NCBI RefSeq assembly: GCF_002723615.1 | Contig: NZ_KZ304961.1 | Coordinates: 50,351 to 114,350 of the forward strand | Reading direction: 5' to 3' | DNA length: 64,000 bases | DNA from: Limimaricola cinnabarinus | GTDB lineage: Bacteria; Pseudomonadota; Alphaproteobacteria; Rhodobacterales; Rhodobacteraceae | Part shown: positions 28,224 through 37,311 of the stretch, piece after piece | Layout of the letters: each line of letters begins with the position of its first letter | How positions within the stretch are numbered: position 1 is the first letter of the stretch | The notes under the pieces: generated by a model | The model's input: the letters and a program-made list of their open reading frames with translations, nothing else | Database searches by the model: none | Told to the model about the DNA's origin: nothing | Made by a program: the position numbers and the translations under genes

Positions 28224-29876
28224 TTGCCCAAGCCCTTGCTGTTCCGTTTTCTCGCCGCCGCGCTGATCTGGCTCGGCACGGGCCTCGCCGCTCTTGCGCA
28301 GGAGACCCAGGTCTTCGAGGTCGAGACGCTCAACGAAGGGCTCGCGCCGCCGCCCGAAACGCTCGATCGCGACACGCCGCAATCGAGCATGGAGGCGCTG
28401 CTCGACCTTGTCGCGGCGGGCAAGCGCGAGCAGGCCGCGCATCTGCTCGATCTGCGCGACATCCCCCCCGAGCAACAGGCCACGCAAGGCGGCAGGCTCG
28501 CGGCCGATCTCGTCGCCGTGCTGCAGCGCAAGGCGGTGATCGACTGGGACGACCTGCTCGAACGCCCCGATGCGCTCGATGCCAATGCCAGCTCCGACAA
28601 CCCGGTCGCGGGCCAGGCGCAGCGCTCCATCCTGATCGACCTGGTCGAGACCGACAAGCGCCCGGTGGCGATCCGGCTGAACCGGCTCAAACCCGCCAGC
28701 GGCGATCCGGTCTGGGTCTTCTCGCGCCAGACCGTCGCCAACATCCCCAGGCTGCACCAGCTCTATGGCCCCACATGGTTCGAGGAAGAGCTGCCCCCCG
28801 CATGGCGGACCGAGACCCTCTGGGGGCTCAGGCGCTGGGAATGGGTCGCCCTGCCTGCGATGCTGCTTTTGGTGGGCGCGGCCGGATGGACCGCCGGCAA
28901 GGCGCAGGCGGCGCTGGCGCGGCGGGTCGAAAGCCGCCTGCTCACGGATGTGCTGCGCGCCACGCGGATGCCGATCATCCTCGCGATCTGCGCGGCGCTT
29001 CTGCTGATCTTCAGCAATTCGCTGTTCATCTTCTCGGGCCGGATCAACTCCGTGCTGACGCCGCTGATCGCGCTGGGCTTCACCGCCGCGGCGCTGATCT
29101 TCGTGATGAACGGCGTCGATGCCGTGCTGGACCGCGTCGTGCCTTTCGAGGATGACAAGCTGTCGGACCCGCGCATGGAGAACCGCCGCAACCTCGCCAC
29201 CCGCATCGCGGCCTGGCGGCGGGTGCTGATCGTCGCCATCGTGCTGGTCGGCGGCGCGATCGTGCTGTCGGAGGCGCAGTTCTTCGGCGGTCTCGGCCTT
29301 TCGGCGCTGGCCTCGGCGGGGGCGCTGACCCTGCTCTTGGGCTTCGCCGCGCGCCATATCCTCGGCAATATCATGTCGAGCCTGCAGATCGCGATGAACC
29401 GCTCGGCCAAGATCGGCGACAAGCTGGAGTTCCGCGGCCATATCTGCACCGTCGAACGGATCAACTTCACCTATGTCCAGCTGCTCGACTGGACCGGCAT
29501 CCGGCTCGTCGTGCCGGTCTCGGAATTCGTGGCCGAGCATTTCGAGAACTGGACCATGAACGACCCCTCGATGATCCGCACCATCAAGCTCAAGCTGGCG
29601 CATGACACCGAGGTGCAGCCCCTGCGCGATGCCTTCTTCGAGATCGTCGACGAGCAGGACCCCGAGGAGGTGCAGGAACGCGACCAGCACTTCGTCATGG
29701 TCGCCGATCAGGACGTGTTCGGCCAGGAGGTCTGGTTCTGCCTCGCCTGCGCCAAGGCCGACACGGCCTGGACCCTGTCTTGCGAGGTGCGCGAGGCGCT
29801 CTTGGACCGCGCCCGCGCTCTGGCGCGCGACGGCCAGCCGATGTTTCCGCAGGCCAACCCGGCCGAGGCCGCCTGA
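28224..29876 (+). CDS. MscS-family mechanosensitive ion channel
   Basis: A 550-residue protein. A signal peptide (ends LAALAQ) and a periplasmic domain of about 170 residues lead to several membrane helices (about 200-370). The MscS pore and beta domain follow, with LGFAARHILGNIMSSL and IGDKLEFRGHICTVERINFTYVQL. A cytoplasmic C-terminal domain completes it. The start is TTG, supported by GGGAG eight bases upstream and the signal sequence directly after. Such channels release solutes under osmotic downshock. Confidence 0.87.
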   Translation: MPKPLLFRFLAAALIWLGTGLAALAQETQVFEVETLNEGLAPPPETLDRDTPQSSMEALLDLVAAGKREQAAHLLDLRDIPPEQQATQGGRLAADLVAVLQRKAVIDWDDLLERPDALDANASSDNPVAGQAQRSILIDLVETDKRPVAIRLNRLKPASGDPVWVFSRQTVANIPRLHQLYGPTWFEEELPPAWRTETLWGLRRWEWVALPAMLLLVGAAGWTAGKAQAALARRVESRLLTDVLRATRMPIILAICAALLLIFSNSLFIFSGRINSVLTPLIALGFTAAALIFVMNGVDAVLDRVVPFEDDKLSDPRMENRRNLATRIAAWRRVLIVAIVLVGGAIVLSEAQFFGGLGLSALASAGALTLLLGFAARHILGNIMSSLQIAMNRSAKIGDKLEFRGHICTVERINFTYVQLLDWTGIRLVVPVSEFVAEHFENWTMNDPSMIRTIKLKLAHDTEVQPLRDAFFEIVDEQDPEEVQERDQHFVMVADQDVFGQEVWFCLACAKADTAWTLSCEVREALLDRARALARDGQPMFPQANPAEAA

Positions 29877-29951
29877 CCCCCCGCTCGGGCCCCGCTTGAG
29901 CCGGCGCGGCATGGCACCTATGTAGGGCATGCGCCGCAACAGGAGGCACGC

Positions 29952-30332
29952 ATGTTCTCGATCCCCGGCAAGCAGGCCGTCAGCATCTCTCCCGCCGCCG
30001 CCCGCCAGATCGCCCGGCTGATGGAAAAGGGCGGTCATGCAGGGCTGCGCATCGGCCTCAAGAAGGGCGGCTGCGCGGGCATGGAATACACCATGGATTA
30101 CGTCGACGCCGCCGACCCCAATGACGAGACGGTCGAACAGGACGGCGCGCGGGTGATGATCGCGCCGATGGCGCAGATGTTCCTCTTCGGCACCGAGATC
30201 GATTACGAGACCTCGCTGCTCGAAAGCGGCTTCAAGTTCCGCAACCCGAATGTCGAGGACGCCTGCGGCTGCGGCGAATCGATCAAGTTCAAGGATGTGA
30301 ACGAGCTGACCGCCGAGCGCCGGAACGGCTGA
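29952..30332 (+). CDS. sufA: A-type Fe-S carrier (SufA/IscA family)
   Basis: A 126-residue HesB/IscA-family protein with the three conserved cysteines: one in KKGGCAGMEYTM and two in EDACGCGESIKF near the C-terminus. These proteins carry nascent Fe-S clusters to apo-targets. GGAGG lies six bases before the ATG. Whether it is SufA or IscA in function cannot be told from sequence alone; the nearby SufT-like gene favours a SUF link. A terminator follows. Confidence 0.9.
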   Translation: MFSIPGKQAVSISPAAARQIARLMEKGGHAGLRIGLKKGGCAGMEYTMDYVDAADPNDETVEQDGARVMIAPMAQMFLFGTEIDYETSLLESGFKFRNPNVEDACGCGESIKFKDVNELTAERRNG

Positions 30333-30352
30333 GGCCGCAGGGCACGACGTGC

Positions 30353-30391
30353 GAGGGGGCCGGTTCCGCAAGGGGCCGGCCCCTCGGCTTT
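30353..30391 (+). terminator. Terminator after sufA
   Basis: A 10-bp stem (GAGGGG-CCGG with a single G bulge) around a 12-base loop, followed by GGCTTTT. It lies 20 bases after the sufA stop. Confidence 0.7.
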
Positions 30392-30449
30392 TGCCCGGGG
30401 GGCATTTGGTCTACACAGGCGCAACTCTTCTCACAGGAAAGGACGCCAC

Positions 30450-31199
30450 ATGGGTCGCAAACTGGTCGCGGGAAACTGGAAGATGAATGGCACCAACGCC
30501 GATCTCAAGGAGATCGAGGCGCTGGGCATCGCGTGGGCGGCCCCGCGCGTCGACATCGTGGTCTGCCCGCCCGCGACGTTGGTGTCCCGCATGGCCTTCT
30601 CGCTCGGCGGCCAGCCGATCCGGGTCGGCGGCCAGGATTGCCACGCCGCCGCGAGCGGCGCCCATACCGGCGACATCTCGGCCGAAATGCTTAAGGAAGC
30701 CGGCGCGCGCTACGTGATCGTCGGCCATTCCGAGCGCCGCGCCGATCATCACGAGACCGACGACATGGTCCGCGCCAAGGCCGAGGCCGCGCACAAGGCC
30801 GGGCTCACCGCCATCATCTGCCTGGGCGAGAGCCTCGATCAGCGCGAGGCGGGCGAGGCGCTCGACGTGGTCTCGGGCCAGCTCGCGGCCTCTCTGCCCG
30901 AAGGCGCGACCGCGGCCAACACCGTCGTCGCCTATGAGCCGATCTGGGCGATCGGCACCGGCAAGGTGCCTTCGACGGAACAGATCGCCGAGCTGCATGG
31001 CGCGCTGCGCGCCAAGCTCGTCGAGCGCTTCGGCGAGGATGCGAAGGGCATCCGCCTGCTCTATGGCGGCTCGGTCAAGCCCGACAACGCCGCCGAGATC
31101 TTCGCCGTGGAGAATGTCGACGGCGCGCTGGTCGGTGGCGCCAGCCTGAAATCGACCGATTTCTCGCCGATCATCTCGGCGCTCGAATCCACCGTCTGA
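30450..31199 (+). CDS. tpiA: Triosephosphate isomerase
   Basis: A 249-residue TIM barrel that interconverts dihydroxyacetone phosphate and glyceraldehyde 3-phosphate. Asn and Lys of GNWKMNG, the electrophilic His in IVGHSERR, the catalytic Glu in [13 protein letters not shown] and the phosphate-binding LLYGGSV are all intact. AAAGGA precedes the ATG. Strong terminators flank it on both sides, so it is monocistronic. Confidence 0.97.
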   Translation: MGRKLVAGNWKMNGTNADLKEIEALGIAWAAPRVDIVVCPPATLVSRMAFSLGGQPIRVGGQDCHAAASGAHTGDISAEMLKEAGARYVIVGHSERRADHHETDDMVRAKAEAAHKAGLTAIICLGESLDQREAGEALDVVSGQLAASLPEGATAANTVVAYEPIWAIGTGKVPSTEQIAELHGALRAKLVERFGEDAKGIRLLYGGSVKPDNAAEIFAVENVDGALVGGASLKSTDFSPIISALESTV

Positions 31200-31221
31200 G
31201 GCGCTATCGCCGGACCTGAAG

Positions 31222-31246
31222 AAGGGCGCCCCGCGGGGCGCCCTTT
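31222..31246 (+). terminator. Terminator after tpiA
   Basis: A perfect 11-bp stem, AAGGGCGCCCC and its complement, with a GC centre, followed by TTT. It is almost identical to the lon terminator. Confidence 0.8.
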
Positions 31247-31403
31247 CGCGTCTCGATGGCCGGGGCGTCGTTCGGCGAGGGTCTGTCTGCCCCATCCCGG
31301 CCTCGGGCAGCGGCGGCGTCCGCCCGATCCGAGATCCGACCAACCGGCGCATTGCGCCGCATGCGCGCTTGCCAAGACCACGGCCACGGGTCACGGTCTT
31401 GTC

Positions 31404-32570
31404 ATGCAAAAGTTAACACAGTCCCCGACCGACGCCGCCTTCGTGCAGGACCCCTACCCGTTCTACGACCGGGCGCGGGCGGCGGGGCCCCTGTTCCACT
31501 GGACCGATTACGACATGGCCTGCGCCGTGGGCCATGCCGAGGTCTCGGCGATCCTGCGCGAGAGGCGCATGGGGCGCGAGGCCCCGGCCGAACGCGCGAC
31601 CGATGTTCCCGATCATCTCGCCGCCTTCTACGCCTGCGAGGCGCATTCCATGCTGGAGCTGGAGCCGCCCGCCCATACGCGGCTGCGCAAGCTGGTGCTG
31701 CACGCCTTCACCTCGCGCCGCATCAACGCCCTCGCGCCCGAGATCGAGGCGCTGTGCCACAGGCTGATCGACGGCTTTCCCCAAGGCGAGTTCGACCTGC
31801 TCGACGCCTATGCGCGGCAGGTGCCGGTGATCATCATCGCCCGGCTGATGGGCTTGCCCGAAAGCCGGGCCGACGATCTCCTGGCCTGGTCCAACGCCAT
31901 GGTCGGCATGTACCAGGCGGGCCGCACCCGCGCGATGGAGGATGCGGCGGAGCTCGCCACGCAGGCCTTTTGCGATTTTCTGGCGGTCTATGTGGCCGAA
32001 AAGCGCCGCACGCCGGGCGACGACCTGATCTCCGAGCTGATCGTGGCCGAGCAGCAGGGCGAGAAGCTGACAACCGAGGAGCTGATCTCCACCTGCATCC
32101 TGCTGCTGAACGCCGGCCACGAGGCGACGGTGCATTCCCTGGGCAACGCGGTGAAGACGCTTCTGGAGCACGATCACCGCGAGATCGACGCGCCTTGCGT
32201 CGAGGAGCTGCTTCGGCTCGATCCGCCGCTGCACATGTTCACCCGCTGGGTCTACGAGGATCTGGAGATCTTCGGCCAGCGCTTCGAACGCGGCGACCGG
32301 ATCGCCTGCCTGCTCGGCGCGGCCAACCGCGACCCCGAAGCCTATCCCGAGCCGCATCGCTTCGACCCGGCCCGCAAGGGGCCGGCCCATATGGGCTTCG
32401 GCGCGGGCATCCATTTTTGCGTCGGCGCGCCGCTGGCACGGCTGGAAATGCGCGTGGCGCTGTCGCAGCTCATGCGGCATTGCCCCGAGCTGCGCCTCGC
32501 CGAAGAGCCGCGCTACGCCGATCTCTACCATTTCCACGGGCTGGAGCGGCTGATGGTGCGCGCCTTCTAG
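31404..32570 (+). CDS. Cytochrome P450
   Basis: A 388-residue bacterial class I P450. It has the I-helix NAGHEATVHSLG, the K-helix ExxR in EELLRLDPP and the haem-cysteine loop FGAGIHFCVGAPLARLE (Cys near residue 340). In the I-helix the usual acid-alcohol pair reads Glu-Ala-Thr, so the threonine is displaced by one position. The substrate is unknown. No ferredoxin or reductase gene is adjacent. The ribosome site is weak, so the start is the least certain part. Confidence 0.92.
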   Translation: MQKLTQSPTDAAFVQDPYPFYDRARAAGPLFHWTDYDMACAVGHAEVSAILRERRMGREAPAERATDVPDHLAAFYACEAHSMLELEPPAHTRLRKLVLHAFTSRRINALAPEIEALCHRLIDGFPQGEFDLLDAYARQVPVIIIARLMGLPESRADDLLAWSNAMVGMYQAGRTRAMEDAAELATQAFCDFLAVYVAEKRRTPGDDLISELIVAEQQGEKLTTEELISTCILLLNAGHEATVHSLGNAVKTLLEHDHREIDAPCVEELLRLDPPLHMFTRWVYEDLEIFGQRFERGDRIACLLGAANRDPEAYPEPHRFDPARKGPAHMGFGAGIHFCVGAPLARLEMRVALSQLMRHCPELRLAEEPRYADLYHFHGLERLMVRAF

Positions 32571-32584
32571 CGCGGCAGGCCTTT

Positions 32585-32631
32585 CGCTCTTTCAGAGCGG
32601 CAGGCTTGTGGCGCTCTTTCAGAGCGGCAGG
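32585..32631. repeat. Short direct repeat covering the lrp stop codon
   Basis: A 20-base unit, CGCTCTTTCAGAGCGGCAGG, occurs at 32585-32604 and again at 32612-32631, a period of 27 bases. The second copy includes the stop and last codons of the Lrp gene. The unit contains the small palindrome GCTCTTTCAGAGC, so each copy can form a hairpin. It looks like a local tandem duplication of the lrp 3' end. Confidence 0.7.
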
Positions 32632-33080
32632 GCGACGGTCGACTTGATCTCCTCCATCGACAACAGCGCCGTGACGCTTTGCACCCGCACCTCCGCGATC
32701 AGCGCCTGGTAGAAGGCGTCATAGGCACGCGCGTTCCTGACCCGCACCTTGAGGATGTAGTCGATATCGCCCGCCAGCCGATGCGCCTCCTGCACCTCGG
32801 GCCGGTCGCGCAGCGTGGCGAGAAACCGGGCCTGCCAGTCCGCCTCATGCGCGCTGGTGCGGATCAGCACGAAGAAGCAGGCCTCGAAACCCAGCGCCTC
32901 GGCATCGAGCACCACCGTCTGCGGCCCGATGATGCCGCGCTCGCGCATCTTGCGGATCCGGTTCCAGACCGGCGTCTTGGAGGAGCCCACCGATTTGGCG
33001 ATCTCGTCGAGCGAGCGGCCGGCGTCGCGCTGCAGTTCGATCAGGATCTTCCGGTCGATCTCGTCGGGTTGGAACGACAT
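32619..33080 (-). CDS. Lrp/AsnC-family transcriptional regulator
   Basis: A 153-residue Lrp-family regulator. The helix-turn-helix (DEIDRKILIELQRDAGRSL, SKTPVWNRIRKMRERGII) is followed by an RAM ligand-binding domain with RLAGDIDYILKVRV. It is divergent from the assimilatory sulfate reduction operon across a 141-base gap. It is therefore a candidate regulator of that operon, perhaps responding to an amino acid such as cysteine (inference). GAGG six bases upstream supports the start MSFQPDE. Its stop codon lies in a duplicated 20-base sequence. Confidence 0.9.
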   Translation of the reverse strand: MSFQPDEIDRKILIELQRDAGRSLDEIAKSVGSSKTPVWNRIRKMRERGIIGPQTVVLDAEALGFEACFFVLIRTSAHEADWQARFLATLRDRPEVQEAHRLAGDIDYILKVRVRNARAYDAFYQALIAEVRVQSVTALLSMEEIKSTVALPL

Positions 33081-33221
33081 TCGCGGCCTCTCTTCAATAT
33101 GGAACGCATGTCCTGCAAATCCCCTAGGGAAGAACACGCATTCCTTATCTGCCCGCAGCGGTGGCCAAAAGCAAGACATCTGTCCTATATCAGTCTCGAA
33201 CAAGAGGACGGAGACCGTGCC

Positions 33222-33521
33222 ATGCCCCGCAAGTTCACGCCCAAGGTCGTGACCGCCAACCGCCTGCTCGAAGGCGATGCCGTCTGGCTCACCGCCGACG
33301 GGCGCTGGACCCCGGACATGCGCGAGGCCGAGCTGCTCGACGAGGAAGCCCATGCCGAGCTGCGGCTGCTGGTCGCGCAAAGCCAGGCCGATCTCGTCGT
33401 CGGCCCCTACCTCGCCGATGCCGTCGCGGGCACCGCCGGCCCCGAGCCCACGCATTTCCGCGAGACCTTCCGCACCCGCGGCCCGTCGAACTACGCCCAC
33501 GGCAAGCAGGTGGAGCTCTGA
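33222..33521 (+). CDS. DUF2849 protein of the sulfate assimilation operon
   Basis: A 99-residue protein of the DUF2849 family (MPRKFTPKVVTANRLLEGDAVWLT). It is almost always found just upstream of sulfite reductase in alphaproteobacteria. No catalytic motif is visible. The family has no assigned biochemical function; a role in sulfite reductase assembly or electron delivery is only a guess from context. It ends two bases before the next start. Confidence 0.85.
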   Translation: MPRKFTPKVVTANRLLEGDAVWLTADGRWTPDMREAELLDEEAHAELRLLVAQSQADLVVGPYLADAVAGTAGPEPTHFRETFRTRGPSNYAHGKQVEL

Positions 33522-33523
33522 AC

Positions 33524-35206
33524 ATGTATCACTACACCGATTTCGACCGCGCCTTCGTCCAGGAGCGCGTCAACCAGTTCCGCGGCCAGGTGGAGCGCCG
33601 CATCGACGGCTCGCTCAAGGAGGAGGAGTTCCGTCCCCTGCGCCTGATGAACGGCCTCTATCTCCAGCTGCACGCCTACATGCTGCGCGTGGCGATCCCT
33701 TACGGCACGCTGCGCTCGGACCAGATGCGCACGCTGGCGCTTCTGGCCGAGAAGTGGGATCGCGGCTACGGCCATTTCACCACCCGCCAGAACATCCAGT
33801 ACAACTGGCCCGCCCTGAGCGACGTGCCGGACATGCTGCAGGCGCTGGCCGATGTCGGCCTGCACGCGATCCAGACCTCCGGCAACACGATCCGCAACGT
33901 GACCGCCGACCATTTCGCCGGCGCCGCCGAGGACGAGATCGCCGATCCGCGCCCCGTGGCCGAGCTCTTGCGCCAGTGGTCGACCGACCACCCGGAATTC
34001 CAGTTCCTGCCGCGCAAGTTCAAGATCGCCGTCACCGGCGCCGCGCATGACCGCGCGGTGATCCAGGCGCATGACATCGGCATCCAGATCGTCGAGAACG
34101 CCAAGGGCGAGATCGGCTACAAGCTGCTGGTCGGCGGCGGCCTCGGGCGCACCCCGATGATCGGCAAGGTGATCGAGGAATTCGTCGCGCAGGAAGACCT
34201 GCTGCCCTACTGCGAGGCCATCGTCGCCGCCTACAACCTGCTGGGCCGGCGCGACAACAAGTACAAGGCGCGGATCAAGATCACCGTCTTCGAAAACGGC
34301 CTCGACGCGTTCCGCGACGCGGTGAACGAGCAGTTCGCTCGCACCAAGCCCGCCTTCTCGGGCGTGGATGTGAAGCTCTTCGAAGAGATCCGCGCCCAGT
34401 TCGCCCCGCCCGCATGGCGCAACGCGCCCGTGGACGCCTATGACGCGACCTACGAGGCCGACCCGCTGTTCCGCAGCTGGGCCGACACCAACCTCACCGC
34501 GCACCGGGCCGAGGGCTACGCCATCGTCAGCGTCTCGCTCAAGAAGCCGGGCCAGACGCCGGGCGACGCCACCGCCGCGCAGATGCGCGCGCTGGCCGAT
34601 CTGGCGCAGGCCTACGGCCATGACGAGCTGCGCATCAGCCACGAGCAGAACGTGATCCTCCCGCATGTCCACAAGTCGGACCTGCCCGCGCTTCACGCCA
34701 AGCTGCGCGAGCACGACCTCGCGGCGGCCAATATCGGGCTGGTGTCGGACATCATCGCCTGCCCCGGCATGGATTACTGCGCGCTGGCCACCGCCCGCTC
34801 GATCCCCGTGGCGCAACAGATCGCGCTGCGCTTCGAGGAGCTGAAGCTCGAACACGATGTCGGCCCGCTCAAGATCAAGATCTCGGGCTGCATCAACGCC
34901 TGCGGCCATCACCATGTCGGCCATATCGGCATCCTCGGCCTCGACCGCGCCGGCGTCGAGAACTACCAGGTGACGCTGGGCGGCTCGGGCGACGAAACGG
35001 CGAGCATCGGCGAGCGCGCCGGGCCCGGCTTCTCGGCGGACGAGATCGTGCCCGCGATCGAGCGGCTGGTGCTGGGCTATCTGGAGCTGCGCGACAGCCC
35101 CGAGGAAAGCTTCCTCGCCGCCTATCGCCGCCTCGGGCCGGCACCGTTCAAGGCGGTGCTCTACCCCGAGCAGGAAGCGAAGCGGGAGCGGGCAGATGCT
35201 GCATGA
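33524..35206 (+). CDS. cysI: Sulfite reductase, ferredoxin-type haemoprotein (nitrite/sulfite reductase family)
   Basis: A 560-residue sirohaem and [4Fe-4S] enzyme reducing sulfite to sulfide. The cluster cysteines are in CPGMDYCALATARS and GCINACGHHHVGHIG, giving Cys-x5-Cys and Cys-x3-Cys. The sirohaem-binding N-terminal repeat includes YGHFTTRQNIQYNW. Position between DUF2849 and cysH argues for sulfite rather than nitrite. The likely electron donor is the ferredoxin/NADP system encoded three genes downstream. The last 11 bases overlap cysH. Confidence 0.92.
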   Translation: MYHYTDFDRAFVQERVNQFRGQVERRIDGSLKEEEFRPLRLMNGLYLQLHAYMLRVAIPYGTLRSDQMRTLALLAEKWDRGYGHFTTRQNIQYNWPALSDVPDMLQALADVGLHAIQTSGNTIRNVTADHFAGAAEDEIADPRPVAELLRQWSTDHPEFQFLPRKFKIAVTGAAHDRAVIQAHDIGIQIVENAKGEIGYKLLVGGGLGRTPMIGKVIEEFVAQEDLLPYCEAIVAAYNLLGRRDNKYKARIKITVFENGLDAFRDAVNEQFARTKPAFSGVDVKLFEEIRAQFAPPAWRNAPVDAYDATYEADPLFRSWADTNLTAHRAEGYAIVSVSLKKPGQTPGDATAAQMRALADLAQAYGHDELRISHEQNVILPHVHKSDLPALHAKLREHDLAAANIGLVSDIIACPGMDYCALATARSIPVAQQIALRFEELKLEHDVGPLKIKISGCINACGHHHVGHIGILGLDRAGVENYQVTLGGSGDETASIGERAGPGFSADEIVPAIERLVLGYLELRDSPEESFLAAYRRLGPAPFKAVLYPEQEAKRERADAA

Positions 35207-35945
35207 GACGCCGCATCGCATCGGCGAGACCGTCCGTGACCTGAACGCCCGCTACCGCCATCACGGCGCGACCGCGGTGCTGGAAAAGGCGCTGGCCGAG
35301 CACGCGCTCGGCCGGATCGCCATGGTCAGCTCCTTCGGCGCGGAATCGGTGGTGCTGTTGCACCTCGTCTCGGTGATCGACCGCACCACCCCGGTGCTCT
35401 TCGTCGACACCGAGATGCTCTTCACCGAGACGCTCGAATACCAGATGGAGCTCTCGGAGCGGCTGAACCTCAAGGATGTGCGCACCGTCAAGGCGCGCCC
35501 GCAGGCGCTGGCCGAGCAGGACCCCGAGGGGCTCTTGCACCGCTCGAACCCCGACCTGTGCTGCGCCATCCGCAAGACCGAGCCGCTGCAACGCGCGCTG
35601 TCGGGCTTCGACAGCTGGATCACCGGGCGCAAGCGCTACCAGGGCAAGACCCGCGCCGCGCTGGAGTTCTTCGAGAACGAGGACGACCTGCGCATCAAGA
35701 TCAACCCGCTGGCGCACTGGACCAGCAGCGACCTGCAGGACTATATCACCGAAAACCGCCTGCCGCGGCACCCGCTGGTGGCGCAGGGCTACCCCTCGAT
35801 CGGCTGCGCGCCCTGCACCAGCAAGGTCGAGGCGGGCGAGGATCCGCGCGCCGGGCGCTGGCGCGACAGCGACAAGGAAGAATGCGGCATCCACTTCGTG
35901 AACGGGAAGATGGTGCGCGGCAAACCCGCCGACATCGCCGGTTGA
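35196..35945 (+). CDS. cysH: Assimilatory adenylyl-sulfate (APS/PAPS) reductase
   Basis: A 249-residue reductase producing sulfite from activated sulfate with thioredoxin. It has the P-loop-like SSFGAESVVLLH, the paired cysteines in NPDLCCAIRKTEPL and GCAPCTSKV that bind a [4Fe-4S] cluster, and the catalytic cysteine in KEECGIHF. The four cluster cysteines indicate the APS-reducing type rather than the cluster-free E. coli PAPS type. A copy of the dispersed repeat begins eight bases after its stop. Confidence 0.93.
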   Translation: MLHETPHRIGETVRDLNARYRHHGATAVLEKALAEHALGRIAMVSSFGAESVVLLHLVSVIDRTTPVLFVDTEMLFTETLEYQMELSERLNLKDVRTVKARPQALAEQDPEGLLHRSNPDLCCAIRKTEPLQRALSGFDSWITGRKRYQGKTRAALEFFENEDDLRIKINPLAHWTSSDLQDYITENRLPRHPLVAQGYPSIGCAPCTSKVEAGEDPRAGRWRDSDKEECGIHFVNGKMVRGKPADIAG

Positions 35946-35953
35946 CGCCGCCG

Positions 35954-35980
35954 GATCTGCGTATTTACGGAAAGATGAAC
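35954..35980 (+). repeat. Dispersed intergenic repeat, copy 7
   Basis: GATCTGCGTATTT, then ACGGAAAGATGAAC. It lies inside the sulfate operon, eight bases after the cysH stop and 26 bases before the DUF934 gene, in the direction of transcription. Confidence 0.65.
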
Positions 35981-36005
35981 AGGGGCGCGGCCCCCAGAGG
36001 ACGAG

Positions 36006-36413
36006 ATGAGCGTGATCGTGACCGACAAGGGCTTTGGCCCCGATGATTTCGAAGGCGGCTTCGTGCCGCTGGCCGAGGCGGGCTCCGAGGACACTGCGAT
36101 CGAGATCGCGCCCGTCGACGATCCGCGCGCGCTGGTGGGCCGGCTGGGCGAAATCGCGGCGATCCGCGTGACCTTCCCCGCCTTCTCCGACGGGCGCGGC
36201 TTCACCCATGCGCGCGACCTGCGCAGCCTTGGCTTCACCGGGCGGCTGCGCGCGAGCGGCCATGTGATCGCGGATCAATACGCCATGGCCCGGCGTTCGG
36301 GTTTCGACGAGGTCGAGATCTCCGACGATCTGGCCGAACGCCAGCCCGAGGACCAATGGCTGGCCCGCGCCGACTGGAAGGCGCATGACTACCAGGCGCG
36401 GCTGCGCGGCTGA
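36006..36413 (+). CDS. DUF934 protein of the sulfate assimilation operon
   Basis: A 135-residue DUF934 protein with DGRGFTHARDLRSLGFTGRLRASGHVIADQYAM, a pattern constant in the family. It is regularly linked to sulfite and APS reductases in Proteobacteria, but no reaction has been assigned to it. The gap to cysH is filled by the dispersed repeat, so this gene may be read through it or expressed separately. Confidence 0.86.
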   Translation: MSVIVTDKGFGPDDFEGGFVPLAEAGSEDTAIEIAPVDDPRALVGRLGEIAAIRVTFPAFSDGRGFTHARDLRSLGFTGRLRASGHVIADQYAMARRSGFDEVEISDDLAERQPEDQWLARADWKAHDYQARLRG

Positions 36414-36465
36414 GCCGCCTTTACCCCGCCCGCCCCCTCCCCTATTCGAGCCGAGCGAGAAAGAC

Positions 36466-37296
36466 ATGACCGAGCAAAGCCCAGTGACCCAGACCAACGC
36501 CGCCCGCGTGGCCCAATCCCCCGATGCGCAGGTCGTCACCGCCGTGCGTCACTACACCGACAGCCTGTTCTCGTTCCGCGTGACCCGCCCCGCGAGCCTG
36601 CGCTTCCGCTCGGGCGAATTCGTGATGATCGGGCTGATGGGCGACAACGGCAAGCCGCTGATGCGCGCCTATTCCATCGCCTCCCCCAACTGGGACGAGG
36701 AGCTGGAATTCTACTCGATCAAGGTCGCCGACGGCCCGCTCACCTCCAAGCTCCAGCACATCCAGGAGGGCGATCACATCATCCTGCGCCCCAAGCCCGT
36801 GGGCACGCTCGTCCATGACGCGCTGATCCCGGGCAAGCGGCTGTGGCTCTTCTCGACCGGCACCGGCTTCGCGCCCTTCGCCTCGCTGCTGCGCGATCCC
36901 GAGACCTTTGAGAAGTTCGAGCAGGTGATCGTTACCCATACCTGCCGCGACGTGGCCGAGCTGACCTATGGCCGCGAGCTGGTGGAGAGCGTCAAGTCAG
37001 ACGAGATGCTGCGCGAGCTGATCGGCGAGGATAACCTCGACAAGCTGGTCTACTACCCGACCACCACGCGCGAAGAGAGCGCGAAGATGGGCCGGATCAC
37101 CCACCTGATCGAAAGCGGCGAGGTCTTCTCGGATCTCGGCGTGCCCGCGCTCGACCCCGAGACCGACCGCGCCATGGTCTGCGGCAGCCTCGCCTTCAAC
37201 CTCGACATCAAGGCACTGCTGGAACAGGCCGGGCTGCGCGAGGGCGCCAATTCCGATCCGGCCGAGTTCGTGATCGAGAAGGCCTTCGTCGGCTGA
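36466..37296 (+). CDS. fpr: Ferredoxin--NADP reductase
   Basis: A 276-residue FAD enzyme of the bacterial FPR class. The FAD site RAYSIASPNWDEELEFYSIKV, the NADP region FSTGTGFAPFASLLRDP and the VCGSLAFN segment are present. As last gene of the sulfate operon it can pass electrons from NADPH to ferredoxin for sulfite reductase. Three residues after the start MTEQSP is a spacer typical of the group. A long hairpin terminator follows. Confidence 0.92.
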   Translation: MTEQSPVTQTNAARVAQSPDAQVVTAVRHYTDSLFSFRVTRPASLRFRSGEFVMIGLMGDNGKPLMRAYSIASPNWDEELEFYSIKVADGPLTSKLQHIQEGDHIILRPKPVGTLVHDALIPGKRLWLFSTGTGFAPFASLLRDPETFEKFEQVIVTHTCRDVAELTYGRELVESVKSDEMLRELIGEDNLDKLVYYPTTTREESAKMGRITHLIESGEVFSDLGVPALDPETDRAMVCGSLAFNLDIKALLEQAGLREGANSDPAEFVIEKAFVG

Positions 37297-37311
37297 ACCG
37301 CCGCCTCACCG

